A stretch of DNA of 64,000 nt from Trichoplax adhaerens (Eukaryota; Placozoa; Uniplacotomia; Trichoplacea; Trichoplacidae): positions 4,563,035 to 4,627,034 of the forward strand of contig NW_002060946.1 in NCBI RefSeq assembly GCF_000150275.1, in the 5' to 3' direction. The stretch's first letter is position 1. Every line of letters starts with the position of its first letter. Below the pieces are notes generated by a model that was not told where the DNA came from, did no database searches, and saw nothing but the letters and a program-made list of their open reading frames with translations. A program made the translations under genes and the position numbers. Below, one piece after another: positions 30,343 to 45,300 of this stretch.

Positions 30343-31971
30343 ATGGCGGTAGCATTGAATAGCAAGTTACGCTTTTGCAGCTTCTTAATACGTGCATTAC
30401 CAATCAGGCGAAATGACTTTGTCAATCGACAGATCAATTTCAATCAGAGCTACTACCCGATGCAGCAATGGCTTCGATATTATGCTAAGAAAAGTAAGTA
30501 CTAGCTGGATGTTAGTGACAATGGTTAGTCTTATTAAATTACCGAGATATAGACACATCTTAGATGGTAGCTGGCTGTATCTCATAATGTGTGTCATATG
30601 CTGTAATATCTGCCCAAGGTGCAAGGCATTTCATTGCTCTGCACATGCATAGTAGAAAATAATGCCTACGATACAGTACTGTACGATAAAAAACAGTCAT
30701 TCCCTAACTTCATTTTCACAGTGATGTTAGATATTGTTTACCCCGTGTATGATAGAACGATAATGCAATTAAGTTACCTAGATATCAGCTAATATAAATC
30801 TCACCTTCCCTTAACTTTCTTTCTGATAAAGGCAAGAAACAAGAAAAGAAACTATCTCAACTTGCATTCGATGACGATATGATCAGTTTTAGTGAAATGA
30901 AGATAAAGCTAGAAGGGATAGTAGATGGCCTGGCGCGAGAATACAGTAATATCCTTGTATCTAGAATCACTCCAGGTTTGTTTTTAGACGAAGTTATGAA
31001 AATGTTGTATGATTGCACCATTTTAATCTTTGTGATAGCGGTTGCTATTTCTTGCGAATTTCTTTCCAACTTAAAGCACTAATTGGATGAATGCTAATGT
31101 ATGTCGATAGAAAATTTAAATCGTATATCAGTCCAAACTAATGATGGTAAAGTGCCACTAAAACAGTTAGGTCAAGTAACTTCAACGTCTCCCCAGCTCT
31201 TACATATATCATTAGCAGCTTTCCCTGAGGTACACATATCTGTACTTGTAAAATAGTTTCAATTTCCAGATAAACTTTACATAATCATACCTATCCACTG
31301 CTAATTGCTAATCAATACTTTGTAAAGTTACAATGATTTCTCCTTCTACACTTATATCATTATATCAATCATTTGATTTAGGTCGTGAATAATGCTGCTA
31401 TCGCAATTAGGAACGCCGGTCTTAATTTGAATCCAATTGTAGATGGACCGTCCTTAAAAGTTCCAATACCAAAGTAAGTTATGTGAATGTATATCAAATA
31501 AACAATCCATATTCATATTTAATTTAGTATTGTGAAATGATAACAATCATCAAGCGATGGTAATATTATTAATCAAGTATTTATATATATAACTGAGCAA
31601 ATACCCATACTTTATTTCAGAATGACAAAAGAACAAAGAGAAAAGATTGTAAAAACTGCCAAATCTAGCTGCGATAAAGCTAAAGTCAACATTAGACGGG
31701 TTAGGCAAAACTATATGAACGATTTAAAGAAACTGAAAGGGGTTTCCGAGGATGATGTTTATGATACAAAGGATAAGGTAATGATAGATATACTGTATTG
31801 CTTTCGAATCTATTTATAATTTCAGAAGGGAAAGATAGTTGAATAAAGCGCATGCAGTATTGTTTATACGTATATATGTTATTATTTCAGATTCAGGCCA
31901 TGACTGATAACTACTCTAATAAATTGGATAGTCTCTTTACGACAAAGAGTGATGATGTACTAAGGAAGTAG
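30343..31971 (+). CDS. MRRF: Mitochondrial ribosome recycling factor
   Basis: Six exons: 30343-30493, 30832-30975, 31111-31229, 31382-31473, 31621-31777, 31891-31971, giving 247 residues (human about 262). The first exon encodes a basic leader without acidic clusters (MAVALNSKLRFCSFLIRAL...RRNDF), as expected of a mitochondrial presequence. The mature part follows the RRF pattern: EGIVDGLAREYSNILVSRITP, ISVQTNDGKVPLKQLGQV, AIAIRNAGLNLNP, VDGPSLKVPIPKMTKEQRE, AKVNIRRVRQNYMNDLKKL, VSEDDV, then a final helix ending DDVLRK. RRF splits post-termination mitoribosomes with EF-G2. All junctions keep frame. The start codon sits in GCAAGATGGCGG, a YY1-type sequence. The intron-split structure and leader rule out bacterial contamination. 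Confidence 0.93.
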
Positions 31972-33361
31972 GAAATTTCCTGTGTTCACTTGCTATTTCA
32001 TCTGGTGACGATTGATTTGTAAAATTAAATTGAAGCTGCAGTTATTTCAAGCTGGATCGCATTCAATATATGACGGATTACGCTTAGATACACTATTTTT
32101 AATTGAGCTTGCAATTTAGCCATTGCAACTTATCATGTACAGTACTATCTTGACAATTTAGCCATACTATAGATTTATTTTCTTTAGAGTATAACTGTGC
32201 TATTGTTAACTAATCCTGAATGCTACCATGCAATCTCTATTGTTCGTTTTCAGTTAGCTAGCACTTTCAATTTCAAACATTTTTATTTATTAGGTATATG
32301 TCTTTTTTTCTCTCTCTCTATATATATGCCGGAATATGTATGTCTGTTAAAAAAAGCAGCTGGAAATAATGTTGCACATACATATTAAGATCTAAGTCAC
32401 AACTTACCACTATTTTAACAATGCCAATCCTACATTGTTTATGACAACTAAGGAATTTTAGCGAAGGTTTTAAGCACACTATCGTAGCTGACATATCACC
32501 TAAGCACTACTCATATGCTTCGTAGTTATTATACAACGTAATATGCCTTAACAATACCATGTAAATCAATAATAATTATTATCATAGCATAGTGTATTCT
32601 GTACATGTATTATATGATATAATGCATAAAATAGAGGTACGACAAAAGCAGCAAATATTCAATACAAGATATACTTTTTGCAGTCATACTGAAGGCAATA
32701 AATAAGTTAAAATTAAACTGGAAAAAAAATAACAAATAGCAAAATGAAGTGGAAACACAGATTTAAATGCAAACTCTGCTACTATACAAATATTATGTAG
32801 TATCATATACAAATATATTTCACATTTGAATGATTATTATTTAATAAATTTTTAAGCAGAATAAGTTGCTAATATTCTTATCTGCGTCCGAAAAAAAGCG
32901 CTAATAACATTTACGACCTATTACATCAGATGGTAAAATTTTTTCCTAAAATTTTAGAGCGCCTATAGTTGTAGGCATGAATGTTAGTGAACTTCTATAT
33001 ACCAGGGCTAAATGAAATTAATGATTGACACCTGCCAATTGCATTTGGCCTTTACTCTCACAAGTTTACTTTTAAAAATAGGAAAAAAAATCACGCGTTT
33101 ATTCTATGCTATTTACTTGCTTTATAAGGGCCAAGGATTATCAATTTTGAAAAGCATTTCTCTACCTCTATATTAATGTCTATTATATTATTGCATATTC
33201 TATATCTACATTTATCATCTACAGTCTATGACTTCTATCTATTAACTACATTATTGCTACCCAATTTTCTTGTAGTAAACGAGATAAATACCAGAGTAAG
33301 AATAATAACTGCTACATATGTTGATGTATACTATTCAATTTGATTGACCATGTGCATTGGA
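31972..33361. other. Convergent intergenic region MRRF / cadherin
   Basis: Holds both 3' UTRs. Includes a CT/AT microsatellite near 32305-32330 and the minus-strand poly(A) signal at 33098. An ORF at 32197-32388 has no support. No other gene seen. Confidence 0.5.
33098..33103 (-). promoter_or_regulatory. Poly(A) signal for the cadherin gene
   Basis: TTTATT on the + strand, i.e. AATAAA on the minus strand, about 260 bases past the cadherin stop codon at 33362. Confidence 0.45.
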
Positions 33362-36300
33362 TTATACATTTTCACTCTTACTAGGTATATCTTCGACAGA
33401 TGGTGTATTATAAATATCCGCTAGATGTTTAAATCGTGGTCCCCATACATTCAAATAACTAAATGATGCTTGATCATCTTCCATAACTTCATCATCTTCA
33501 ATCACTTCTAGCGAGCTCAATGATCCAGCAGGGGTACTTTTACCTTCATCAGCATAGTATTTGACAGAATCATCTCGCACGTATCGTTTCATTAATTCAT
33601 CTGGATCGATCGATTTCGATGAAGGCAAACCATTCTTAATTACAACACTTCCATTGGACATTTGTCGTAGATTATAAGAATAAGATCTTTTAGATGAATT
33701 ACTGGGTGATAATGGTATCTTAACCGGTAAAGAACTTATTGAATCAGGTAATGGATTCTTTAATATATTAAGATCGTAATTATCGACATCATCTTCGCCA
33801 CCACCTTCGATTCGATAGGTTGCAATATTAGCACTGCCTTTTTTGGCATACTCTAATTTTTCACGAATTTTTCGCTTATTACGCGATTGTATAATAAGAC
33901 AAATTATAAGAATGCATAAAAATGCTAATATAGCACCACCACCAATTCCTGAATAAGTGAGAATTTCTTGCATTTGAACAGCTGGACCACCAAATTGACA
34001 TTCTGGGCCAAAGTGACCATGATGACATGAGCATTGAAATTGACTATTAGCTATATTACAAGTGCCATTATTTTGACAAGGATTTCTCGTTCGACAAATA
34101 TCAATACACCTATGAGCATCCCATAAATCATCGCAATACAAATTTGATGGACACACGGATTTACGAATGCAGCCCATTGAACGACATCCAAGATAGATAC
34201 TATCAACGAAATCTTGAGTAACTCCACTAACTGATTGATTGGCTAAAATTGTTCTTCCGTTATAACGAAAATCATCGACGCAACCCATGAAATTTTCTGA
34301 TGAATTAGTCCTTATATTAAATCTTTCAGGAACACCACCAAAGTATAACTGATACCTTTCACTACCGGAAATAATTAATAATTGATCTTGGCTTGCATCG
34401 GATAGTTGAAAGTACTTGATTTTATTATTAACTTTTAACGATGCAACGTTGCCAATACGTTCAGCCGTAATTAGACACCAGGTACCCTGATCGCATGCTA
34501 CATCAATAGTTGTACTTTGAGCAGGATAGCTTGGTAATTGGACGATATATCTAATACTTCCATTGACCATCTGTGATATTAGGAAGATGCATGAAATGTT
34601 AAAGATAGTTATTGATATAGTTAGTACATAATGTTCCGTAATTACCAAAAAATCAAGGCAAATATCTAGTTTTTAAGTCAAGATTCAGTTTTACTTAATG
34701 AGTTTATAATTTACCTGAATCATTTCCAAACTATTTGAGCTACCGGTATCGACGAAAAGTAGCAAAGAATTAGAACGATCTCGGGTTATAACTTTAAACT
34801 CGAATTTACTGTAAGTAACGGTCCATAATTGGCTGATATCATAGCGTATATAGCCTCGAGTATTATTAGGAATACGAGCCGAAACAGTTTCTGAAAAGTT
34901 AAAAGAAAATAATATTGCCTCTAGTTAATCATTTCATCGAGCTTTGCTAGCTGATTGTGCAATTTGCGCTTACGTTTTAGAAAGAAATTAATAACCATCA
35001 TGCATCGATTTATTTTATATATAGAACGCATCTGACATTACCACATAGAATAGATATCAAAAGGAATTTAATGTATAACTTACTTATTTGACAGCTGTCG
35101 CCACTATACCCTAGATTACATTCGCAAATACTTCTCGACCAGGATCGGACACATTTGCCATTATTATTGCAACTACTCGAACATTCGGTAGTCGAAGAGC
35201 AATAACGGCTTGTACGTGATTCTCTTAACGGGTTGTCCAAATCTTGTAATTCTCCATTAACTTTAAAATTTCGAATACAACCTTGATATGACGGTACACG
35301 CAGATTTTTATTTTGGACAATGTAAGCATCAATATAAAGTCCACCAAGTTGTACAGGTGCATTTCCTGCGATATATCTATAAATGAAAGAACTTTTTGAT
35401 TAAAAATCTCTCTAGCTAAAGTTATCCTAAAAGTTATACGATTACATTATTTCGATGAAGTTTAAATGATTCTACAACACTGTTAGTGTATCTTTATATA
35501 GATGGCGTAAATTTTGTTAAATCAGATCATTATATTAAATTATTTCAAATTTATTATTCATGATGAATACCTAGCTGCCACTGGTAGAATTCTACTCGCT
35601 GAACATTTACTTCGATCTTGAGCTAACGTCCCATTAACATCAATCAGTGGTGCTTTTAAGCAATCATCGACGATAACACTGAGAATCTGCAATTACAATT
35701 TTATAATTATGTAAATTGATTAAATAACAAAATCTATTTCAAAGCAGATATGGAACTATACATGTATTCTAACTGATCGTAGGAATATTGAATCTAATTT
35801 GCGGTGTCATAATTATCGTGATCGGTTTCGAACAAATACAAAACAATATCCTATACTATTTGTATGAATACCTTGCCATCATATTGAAATTTAACTTTAT
35901 GCCAACGACCGTCATTTAAGTTACCATTCGCTACAACTAAGGTGCCTGATGCAGCAGAATTGCTTGATGTTGAAACGGAAAAGATCACTTCAATTCTTCC
36001 ACCAATTAATTCAATAGCGAGGAAATTACCATTACTACCAGAGACTGGACCAGTATATAATAATAAACCTTCACTATTGGTCGTTGTAAATTCCATTTCA
36101 AGCGTTAATTGATTACACTTCGGTAATGAGCGTAGCCAGAAATAAGAATTGCCTTGGAAACTACGTGTTCTCCATTGACAATATTGGCCATCATAACCTG
36201 GCAGACATTGGCATATTGCACCTGCTGTCTGACTTTGTTGGCATTTGCCATTATGAAGGCATGGTAAATGATTCGCTTGGCAATTTTGTAGGACTGGTAT

Positions 36301-39300
36301 AAAATTACATTGATAGCAAACTGGTTTAACGACAACGTCAACACCAGTAAATGATTTACTACCAGGACTAACAAAATTAATTGAATTATTAGTAGTAACA
36401 TTAGTCCTACAACCACTTAAGCAATTATTGGTTTGGCAGGCATCGACACCAATTTGATTAATGTATAAACCAGTTTGTTCTTCTAGTGAAGCTTTCTGCA
36501 TCATTAAACGACTTTCAATAACATCTTTAGCATAATATGGACTGCCATGAGCTGCAAACATGATATCGATAGCTTGAGCAGTGGATTGTGATGGATTAGC
36601 TGCTTGTACATTAATAATATCCACAATAATTGGTGTAGTAGTCCGTAAGATATTTGCAACAGCTTTACGGAATGATTCGTAATAATAAGATACAAAATCG
36701 TTAGGATTAATACCAGCAGCTTGGATCGATGCAATATTGATTAATGCATCTGTTGAACGTGATTCTGATTTAATAACTACGCTGGAGGTAACATCAGCAA
36801 ATTTACCATCACTAACACGAACTGACAAACGGAATTCTTTATTCATAGGTAGACCAGGTCGACAGTAAATCATGCCATTTGTTCGATTGATTGAAAACCA
36901 TCTTTCTTCATTCCCACTAATAATGGAATAATTCTTTTGATTACGGTCGTCATCAGGGTCAGGACTATAGACGTAGCCAACATTGCCACCATTAAATTTA
37001 TCATTATAGCCTACAATATCGATATTGACAATACCAGTACGATGTTGATTATCATTTTCATCCATAACCGTAACTAAAACTTGTGTTACTGCACTCATCG
37101 GTGGTATACCACTATCGGTTGCTCGAACCGTTAATCGATATTGGCTCTTTTTCTCACGATCAAATAATCGATCGATAGTTTGTAAGACCCCAGTGCGAGA
37201 ATCTAAGGTAAAATGACGTGTATCATTATCCGATCCAAGCAAGGTAAAGGTAAATGGTGCACCATTATTAGCAGAATCAGGATCGATTGCTTTTAATTGG
37301 GTCACATTTTGTGTTTTTTTCCTATTTTCCATAATTTTACCATGATAACGTAAAGGTATAAAAACTGGCCCATTATCATTAACATCGTCTAAGTAGACAT
37401 AAACTGGTATTTCACTATATAGCGGTGGTTGTCCACGATCTGTTGCTCGGACAGTTAAGGTATAGTAATGATCAGGGATTAATTTACTTTCACGATCGAG
37501 TGGCAACCTAACAGTAATAACACCCGTTAATGGATCGATTGCAAAGGATTGAATTGGATCGCCAGCAACGATAGAATAGAAGAGTTCCCCATTACGACCT
37601 TGCTCTGGATCGCTTGCAATAACTTGAGTCACAAATAAACCAGGTCGAGCTGCTTCACTAATGGTAATATTTTGACTGGTTGGATTAGTAAATCGTGGTG
37701 GTATATCATTAAAATCGCCAATATAGATTTCAATATAAGCAGTGTCTTTCAACGTTGGTACACCACGATCTTGGACCATAACCGTTAAATTATAAAATTG
37801 CTTGGATTCATAATCTAATTTATTCTCACTGACGGTTAGCAAACCACTTTCAGCATCGACAGCAAATTGAACTGGTGTATTACCTGAGATGATAGAATAA
37901 AGTAGAGCTCCATTAGAGCCAATATCATTATCGCTTGCCTCTAAACGTAGTATTGGAAATCCTAATGGTGCATGTTCTGATATATTGGCTGAAAACATAG
38001 AAGTTTTAAAATGGGGTGAGTGATCATTCGAATCGGTGACTTGGATTAATACGTTAACTTGTCCTGATAATGGTGGTTGGCCACGATCTGTAGCCCTTAC
38101 GATAACTGTATAATTGGCCACTGCTTCACGATCAAGTTGGCGTTGTGTCTTAATCATACCATTATCAGCATCGATAGTAAAAGTACCATCAGCATCATCG
38201 ACTAAGCTATAAATAAATCGTGAATTATTGCCAATATCATTATCAAGTGCAGTAACTGGTCGTACATTAACGGGTGGAGGAGCATTTTCTAGTGCATAAC
38301 CAATATAAGGTTGATCAGGGAAATAAGGTCTTTCATCGTTAACATCATCGAGATAAACTCGACAATCAGCAAAACTAGATAATTGTGGTTCGCCATTATC
38401 GGTAGCAACACAACTAAATTCGTAGACATCTTTGGTTTCACGATCCAATCGTGCATTAGTTTTAACTACACCAGTTTGCTCGACAATAAATAATGGTGGA
38501 TCGACATCGGTAATACCTTGACCTCTTAAGCTATAAGTTAAGAGATTACCAACTGTTTTATCGGGATCTGTTGCGTAAATGTTGAATAACGTTGTACCTA
38601 TTGGTGTATCCTCTTTTATTCGTGCTGTGTAGCTAAATTTAGTAAATTGTGGACGGTTATCATTGACATCCGTAACGCTAATATTAACAATCGTTGTACC
38701 ATAGAAGCGTCCATCGAATGCTTGCAATGTTAACGAATAACTTGTTTCTTTTTCGTAATTTAAATATTTCTCAACAGTAATACGACCGTTATTATCCACA
38801 GCAAAGCGGCTGTCATGATTTCCTTTAATAAAGAAATAGGATAATTTCGTATTCTCACTGGAATCTTCATCGGTAGCAGTAACAGTGGTGACAACATAGC
38901 CAGTTTCCACATTTTCAGCTACCGTTGCCGTATAATATTGCTCTGCAAATCGAGGTGGTGAATCATTGACATCTAATATTTGGACACGAACAGAGGAAGT
39001 TGAAGATTGCGGTGGTTTTCCATTATCCGTTGCTTTGACGATGACAGTATAATATCGTAAAGAACTTTCACGATCGAAAACTACTGCAGTTCGAATTTGT
39101 CCAGTACGCGCATTAATTAAAAATTTACCTCGTGATGCAGGTATATCTTCAACAAGTGAATAAATAATTAATGTACTACTATTACCATCACGATCGATCG
39201 CTTTAATTTGATTGCCTTCTAACGGAGTACCAACAGGTGTATTTTCGCGTACATATTGAGAATATAAGGCCAATGTAAATCGTGGTGGATTATCATTAAC

Positions 39301-42300
39301 ATCGATAATTTGAATAATCACCGTAGAGAAGGTGGTTACTTGTTGATTGCCATTATCTAAGCGTCCAATTACTTTTAATTCAAATTGGGGTGTAACTTCA
39401 TAATCTAAGCTATCTGTAACACCAATTTGACCAGTAATAATATTAATACTAAATTTAGGTGGATTATTGGTTTTGGGTAGATTGCCTGGCTCAAGAGCAT
39501 ACGTTGCAATCCATGCATTGCTATCATCACCAGCCATATAGGCATTAACGGTAGCTACTATTGTACCAACATTGGCACTTTCAACAATTTGAGCTTGATA
39601 GCGATCTTGTGTAAATCGAGCAGCGTTATTAGTTTGGACTTGGATGACCACTGGTGCAACACTTTGTAATGGTGGTTGACCATTATCGATTGCAACAGCT
39701 AAAAATCGATATTCACGCTTATTGCCATCTAATGAACGCGCTGTTGATAGGATACCATTAGTTGGATCAATTTGGAAGTATAAGGCATCATCTGATTGAT
39801 CCAATGAATAAGTAACAGCACCACTATTGCCAGTATCATTATCCGATGCTACTAAAGTGATAATACGTGTATTAATGGGTACATTTAATAGCACCGAGCC
39901 GAAATATTGCTTAAATTCAAAGCTTGGTGAATTATCATTAATATCTGTAACGCGTACATTAAATGTGCAAAAACCACTCATGACTTCAGATAAACTGCTG
40001 TTATTGCCACCATCAGTGGCACGTACAGTAATCGAATATAGCGATTGCCTTTCGCGATCAAATTCACGATTGGTTGTGATAGCCCCTGTTTTGGCATCGA
40101 TGTTGAAATGTTTAGGCTGGTTAGCATCAAGAACTAAGGAATAAGAAATAAGACCAAATGAACCTTCATCATCATCGCTTGCTGTAACAGTAAGAACTGT
40201 TGAGCCAGAAGGTTGATGTTCAGCTATCGTCGGTGCATAAGTATTGCATTGAGTAAAGACTGGTTTATGATCGTTAATATCATTAATATCAATGATGACA
40301 TTGGTATAACCAGTTAATCGTGAATCTGATGCAGCTACTCTTAACGAATAGCTACGCTGACGGAAATTAGGATTAGGATTACTACGTAAACGTATGACAC
40401 CAGAAACAGAATCGATGACAAAATTGCCTTCTGTATTGCCACCAATGATAGTATAAGTTATGACTTTACTGTCTAAATCGAATGCAATGACTGTGGCTAC
40501 TGTTTCACCACCAGGTGCATTTTCATCAACGCTAAAACGATAATTTTCTAATGAAAATTTGGGTGCTTCATCATTCGTATCGATAACTGGGATAGTTACA
40601 CGAGCTTGACTAGAGCGTGATGGTGTTCCTAAATCTTGAACAGTGACAATAAAACTGTAGACTTGTTTATTTTCATAATTGAGCTGTTTACTAATTTCGA
40701 CAGCACCGCTAACTTCGTCAATTTTAAAATATTCACTTTGGATAGAATAGCGTAATTGGCCACTGGTACCACTATCGCAATCGGTTGCACTAACTTGAAC
40801 AACTTGGGTACCAACGGAAGCGGTTTCAGGTATAGCTTGGCTCGGTTCATATTCAGTTTTTGTAAATTGTGGTGTACAATCATTCGAATCGGTAATAGTA
40901 ATGGTCGCTTGGACTTGCGATGACAGAGGATTTGCTTCACTTTCTGTTGCACGAATAGTTAATGTATAATCATGTTGATCATTTTCATAATCTAGGCCGA
41001 AAGGTGCTGTAATTAAACCAGTATCTGCATTAATAGTAAAGCGTGAATTAACATTCCCATTTAGAATGGAGTAAATAATACCACGACCTGAAAAACTAAT
41101 AGCACGAACAGTTAAGATTGGTAAATTACGCAGTTGGCTTTCAGCAACCGTAGCTCGATAACGAGATTGTGTAAATTGTGGTGGACGATTTTCAACACGC
41201 ACTAATATAACCGCATCATCGCTCGTTTGTGGTGGATTGCCTTTATCCACAGCTCGAACAACTAATTGAATTCGTTGGCCTAATTGCAATTTTGCACCTG
41301 TAGTTGTAATCACACCTGTTACTGGATTAACACTAAATGGGCCCGATGATGATGGATCTAATTGGTACTCGACTAGGCTATTACTTCCTTCATCGGCATC
41401 TGATGCACGTAAACGATAAACAGATGTGCCTACAACAGCATTTTCATTCACTGTTGCTTCATATGGTGCTGGCATGGTAAAAATTGGCTTGTTATCGTTA
41501 AAATCGATAACAGTAACTTCGACTATCCGTGTAGTAAAATCAATCCCCGATGTAATCGGTGATACTTGTGTTATTAATTTATATTTCATATTAGCTTCAC
41601 GATCGATCGTAGCACCAACAGTGATCAGACCCGTTCTTGGATTAATTTTAAATTGTGTAATATTAGGGAATGCAATTATAAAATAAGGATTGGTTAATGT
41701 TGTCGTTAATTTAGTCACAGTTGTATCAATAGGTGAATTTTCTCGTACAGCAACTTGCTGTGCTTGATTAGATGGTGGTAAATTAATAATAATGACACAA
41801 GCTGTTGCTTGACTTCGTTTCGATGGTTTACCATTGTCGATCGCTGATACTTGAAAACGATAGGGACTAAGAACACCACGCATTAATTTTAAGTTGGTAA
41901 TAACACCTGTTCTGCTATTAATTGCAAAATGTTCTTTAGCTGAATTGGTATCAATCTGATAATTAATAGTATTTTCCGAGGAATTATCATAATCAATAGC
42001 TTGCAATTGCATAATTGTACTACCGATAGGAATACCAATATCGACTTCACTTGGTAATTCGCCATATTGGAGATGGTTAAATAAAGGTGTATATTCATTT
42101 TCATCGGTAACGGATATCGTGACTTTAATATCAGAATCACGTCCACTAATATCTGTAGCACGTACAATTAAATCAAATGTATTCTCCTTTTCATAATCTA
42201 GCGGTTTCCGTGTTGTAATCCAGCCATTACCACTATTAATTGCAAAAGCATCGGAAGTATCACCAGATACAATTTGATAGCGTATACGATCATTGCTTAA

Positions 42301-45300
42301 TGCACGGGTTTGGACTACTTCTGTATTTGCTAGCATATTCTCACGTACATAACCCAAAAAATTAGCCTGGACAAAATAAGGTGGTGTTACAGGTGGAAAA
42401 TTAATACCAATAAATAATGTTACTTCATCATATTTGGGTGTAGTCCCGCCATCTGTTGCTCGAATAGTTAATCCATATTGGAAATCGATACGATTTAATG
42501 GTTTAACTACTTTAACATCGCCTGTAATCGAATCAACATCGAAACGACCTTCTTTGCTTGCGTCTTCAACTAAGCTGTAAGTAACACGACCATTAGCACC
42601 ATCATCAGGATCAGTAGCAGTTAAACGAGCAATCACTTTACCTACAGGAACAGTGACAAAAATAAAGCGAAATTTGGGTGTATCAGCAACAAATTGGGGC
42701 TTATTATCATTGCGATCATCGACGGCAACTTGAACGCGTGCTAGCGATTGCCGACTTGGTGTACCACCATCGACAGCTCGAATTGTTATACTATGATGGC
42801 GTTGTTGCTCATAATCTAAGCTACGTCGTGTCCGTATAACGGCTGTTTTGGGATCAATTGCAAAATAACTATTCGATTGTGGACTACCAAAGCTATCGAT
42901 ACTATAGGTAATTTGGCCATTATTGCCATGGTCAGGATCAGTAGCATTCATTTGAATTAATGTGGTACCAACAGGCGCATCTTCACCAATTTTTGTATAA
43001 TAACTTGTCTGAGAAAATTCAGGCGGATGATCATTAACATCACGTAATGTAACCATTACACTAGCACGAGCTGTTGTATAGCCAAGACGACCTTGCATGG
43101 TAATAACTAATTGATCTTGTGCTATTTGCTCTAAATCAAGTCGACGTTGCAATGTCACTCTCATTCTTTGATCGATACAGAAATAAGACTGGTATGCAGA
43201 TGGCAAGAATGAAAATTGAGGTGTTTTCTGCTTGCTAATAACATCAAATTCTTTAATTAAATAACCGATAGGTGAATTCTCAGATATTGTAGCAGTGTAA
43301 CTAGGTCTTGAAAAGCTTAATGTAGTCTCGGTATTAATTTGTATTTTAACCAGGATAACAGTCGATCTCGGTGGCACACCTGAATCGGATGCAATAACAT
43401 TCAAGAAATAACCATCAGCTGGCACATTAATACCACTTAGGATTTTGGCTGTAGTTATAATGCCCGTTGTTGCATTAACATGGAATTTGTCTAAATGATC
43501 ACGCGATGAATAACGTATAATACCATTGGTACCCATATCACGATCATAAGCTTGGACTTGAGATACAAAGGTTCCACTAGGCCAATTTTGTTCAATACGA
43601 ACTTCATGTGGAATTTGCCCAATAAATTGAGGTACAGCATCATTACGATCTAATACATCAACGCGAAAGTTAACATTGGCTGTCATAATATAACTTGTTT
43701 GAGATGGATCAGGTAAATATTTAGCACGGATAACTAAATTATATTGATGATGTTTCTCGAAATCTAATTCTTTAACTAATGATAGGCTAGCTGTTTGTGT
43801 ATTAATTCGAAATGTGTTGCCAAAATTACCACCAACAATACTATAAGTTATACCATTGGAATTTCCACTTGGATTAAGCGCTTGAATATCGTTAAAGAAA
43901 TTATTTTTAGGTACCATATCTTCACCAACAGCAATTTGATATAACGTACGATTAAATCGAATTAATTTTTGTGATAGTGGTATAATAGTTAGAAAAATGG
44001 TAACACTGGATGTCTTCGGTGTTGAGCCATGATCGCGAGCCAATACAGAGAAAGATAACGGTGTTTTAGAATGATTTAAGCCATATCGGCTTGTCACTTC
44101 TCCAGTTGTTGCATTAACTTGAAATCCTGGATAAGGTGGTTTAGATGGATCAGGAAAGGAATACGTAATTTGTCCATGGCTACCTTGGTCTTCATCCGTA
44201 GCTCGCAATTGCATCACTGTATAAAGTGGCGTTTGCTGTGGCGATGAACGAGCATTCAATGTAATCCAATAAGGTGATTGGCTAAATATTGGATAGTGAT
44301 TATTGGCATCTTCAATGCGTACAATAACAGGAACGGTTGCGGATAAAGCAGTTGCAATATCTAATGCACGTATGCGAAATTCATATAATTGACGCCGACG
44401 ATAATCCAGTTGATCGTTATTTTTAACACTAATTTGAGCTGTTGATGGATCAATTTGAAGTGTTGCATCAGTTGATGGATCAGGATCAACAAGAGAATAA
44501 CGCAATACTGATGATTGTTCTGATCTAGCTGGTATGGTAATAACAACTTGGCTAATGCCAGCATCATCAGGTAAATTAGCTTGATAATAACTTTGATCAA
44601 AATAAGGTGGATCACTTTTATCCGTAACTTGAATATCCACTTGGACACTCGTTGATCGACGAGGTGTACCATGATCAACAGCGCGTACGATGAGTAAGTA
44701 ACTTGAACGTTGTTCATAATTTAAATTTTGAGCGGATAATAAACCTGTTTGTGAATGAATACTAAATAACCCATCGCTATTGCCACCAGTAATGGAATAG
44801 ATAATGCGTGCATTGTCACCTTCATCATGATCAACAGCATGAATGCAAAGTAAGTTAGGATTATAGCCCATATTTTCCGGTACCTCTATGAAATAATTAG
44901 AGCTTGTAAATTCTGGCATGTTATCGTTAATATCGACAACACGAATAGTTAATAATGTCGATGTTTGAGCTGATGTAATCACTCTTAATTCATAATAAGA
45001 TCGTAATTCACGATCTAATGGACGTAAGGTTCGAACTATACCATCATTGGCTGAGATACTGAAGGTAGGTGGATTTGTTATTGTACTTGGATCAAGGCTA
45101 TAAGTTACGATAGCATTAGATGGACTATCAATATCAATAGCACGAACAACAGTGACAAATGAATTAGGAGGTAACGATTCTGGCAAGGATGTATTATAAA
45201 CAACTTGTTCAAATTGTGGTGTATTATCGTCGACATCAACAATTTGAACAATTGTACGACATATTGTTGAACGACTTGGTGTACCACCATCTCGAGCTTG

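Noticed and set aside
30343-31971. Bacterial frr gene from contamination or endosymbiont
   Set aside because: It is split by five GT-AG introns and has a mitochondrial leader.
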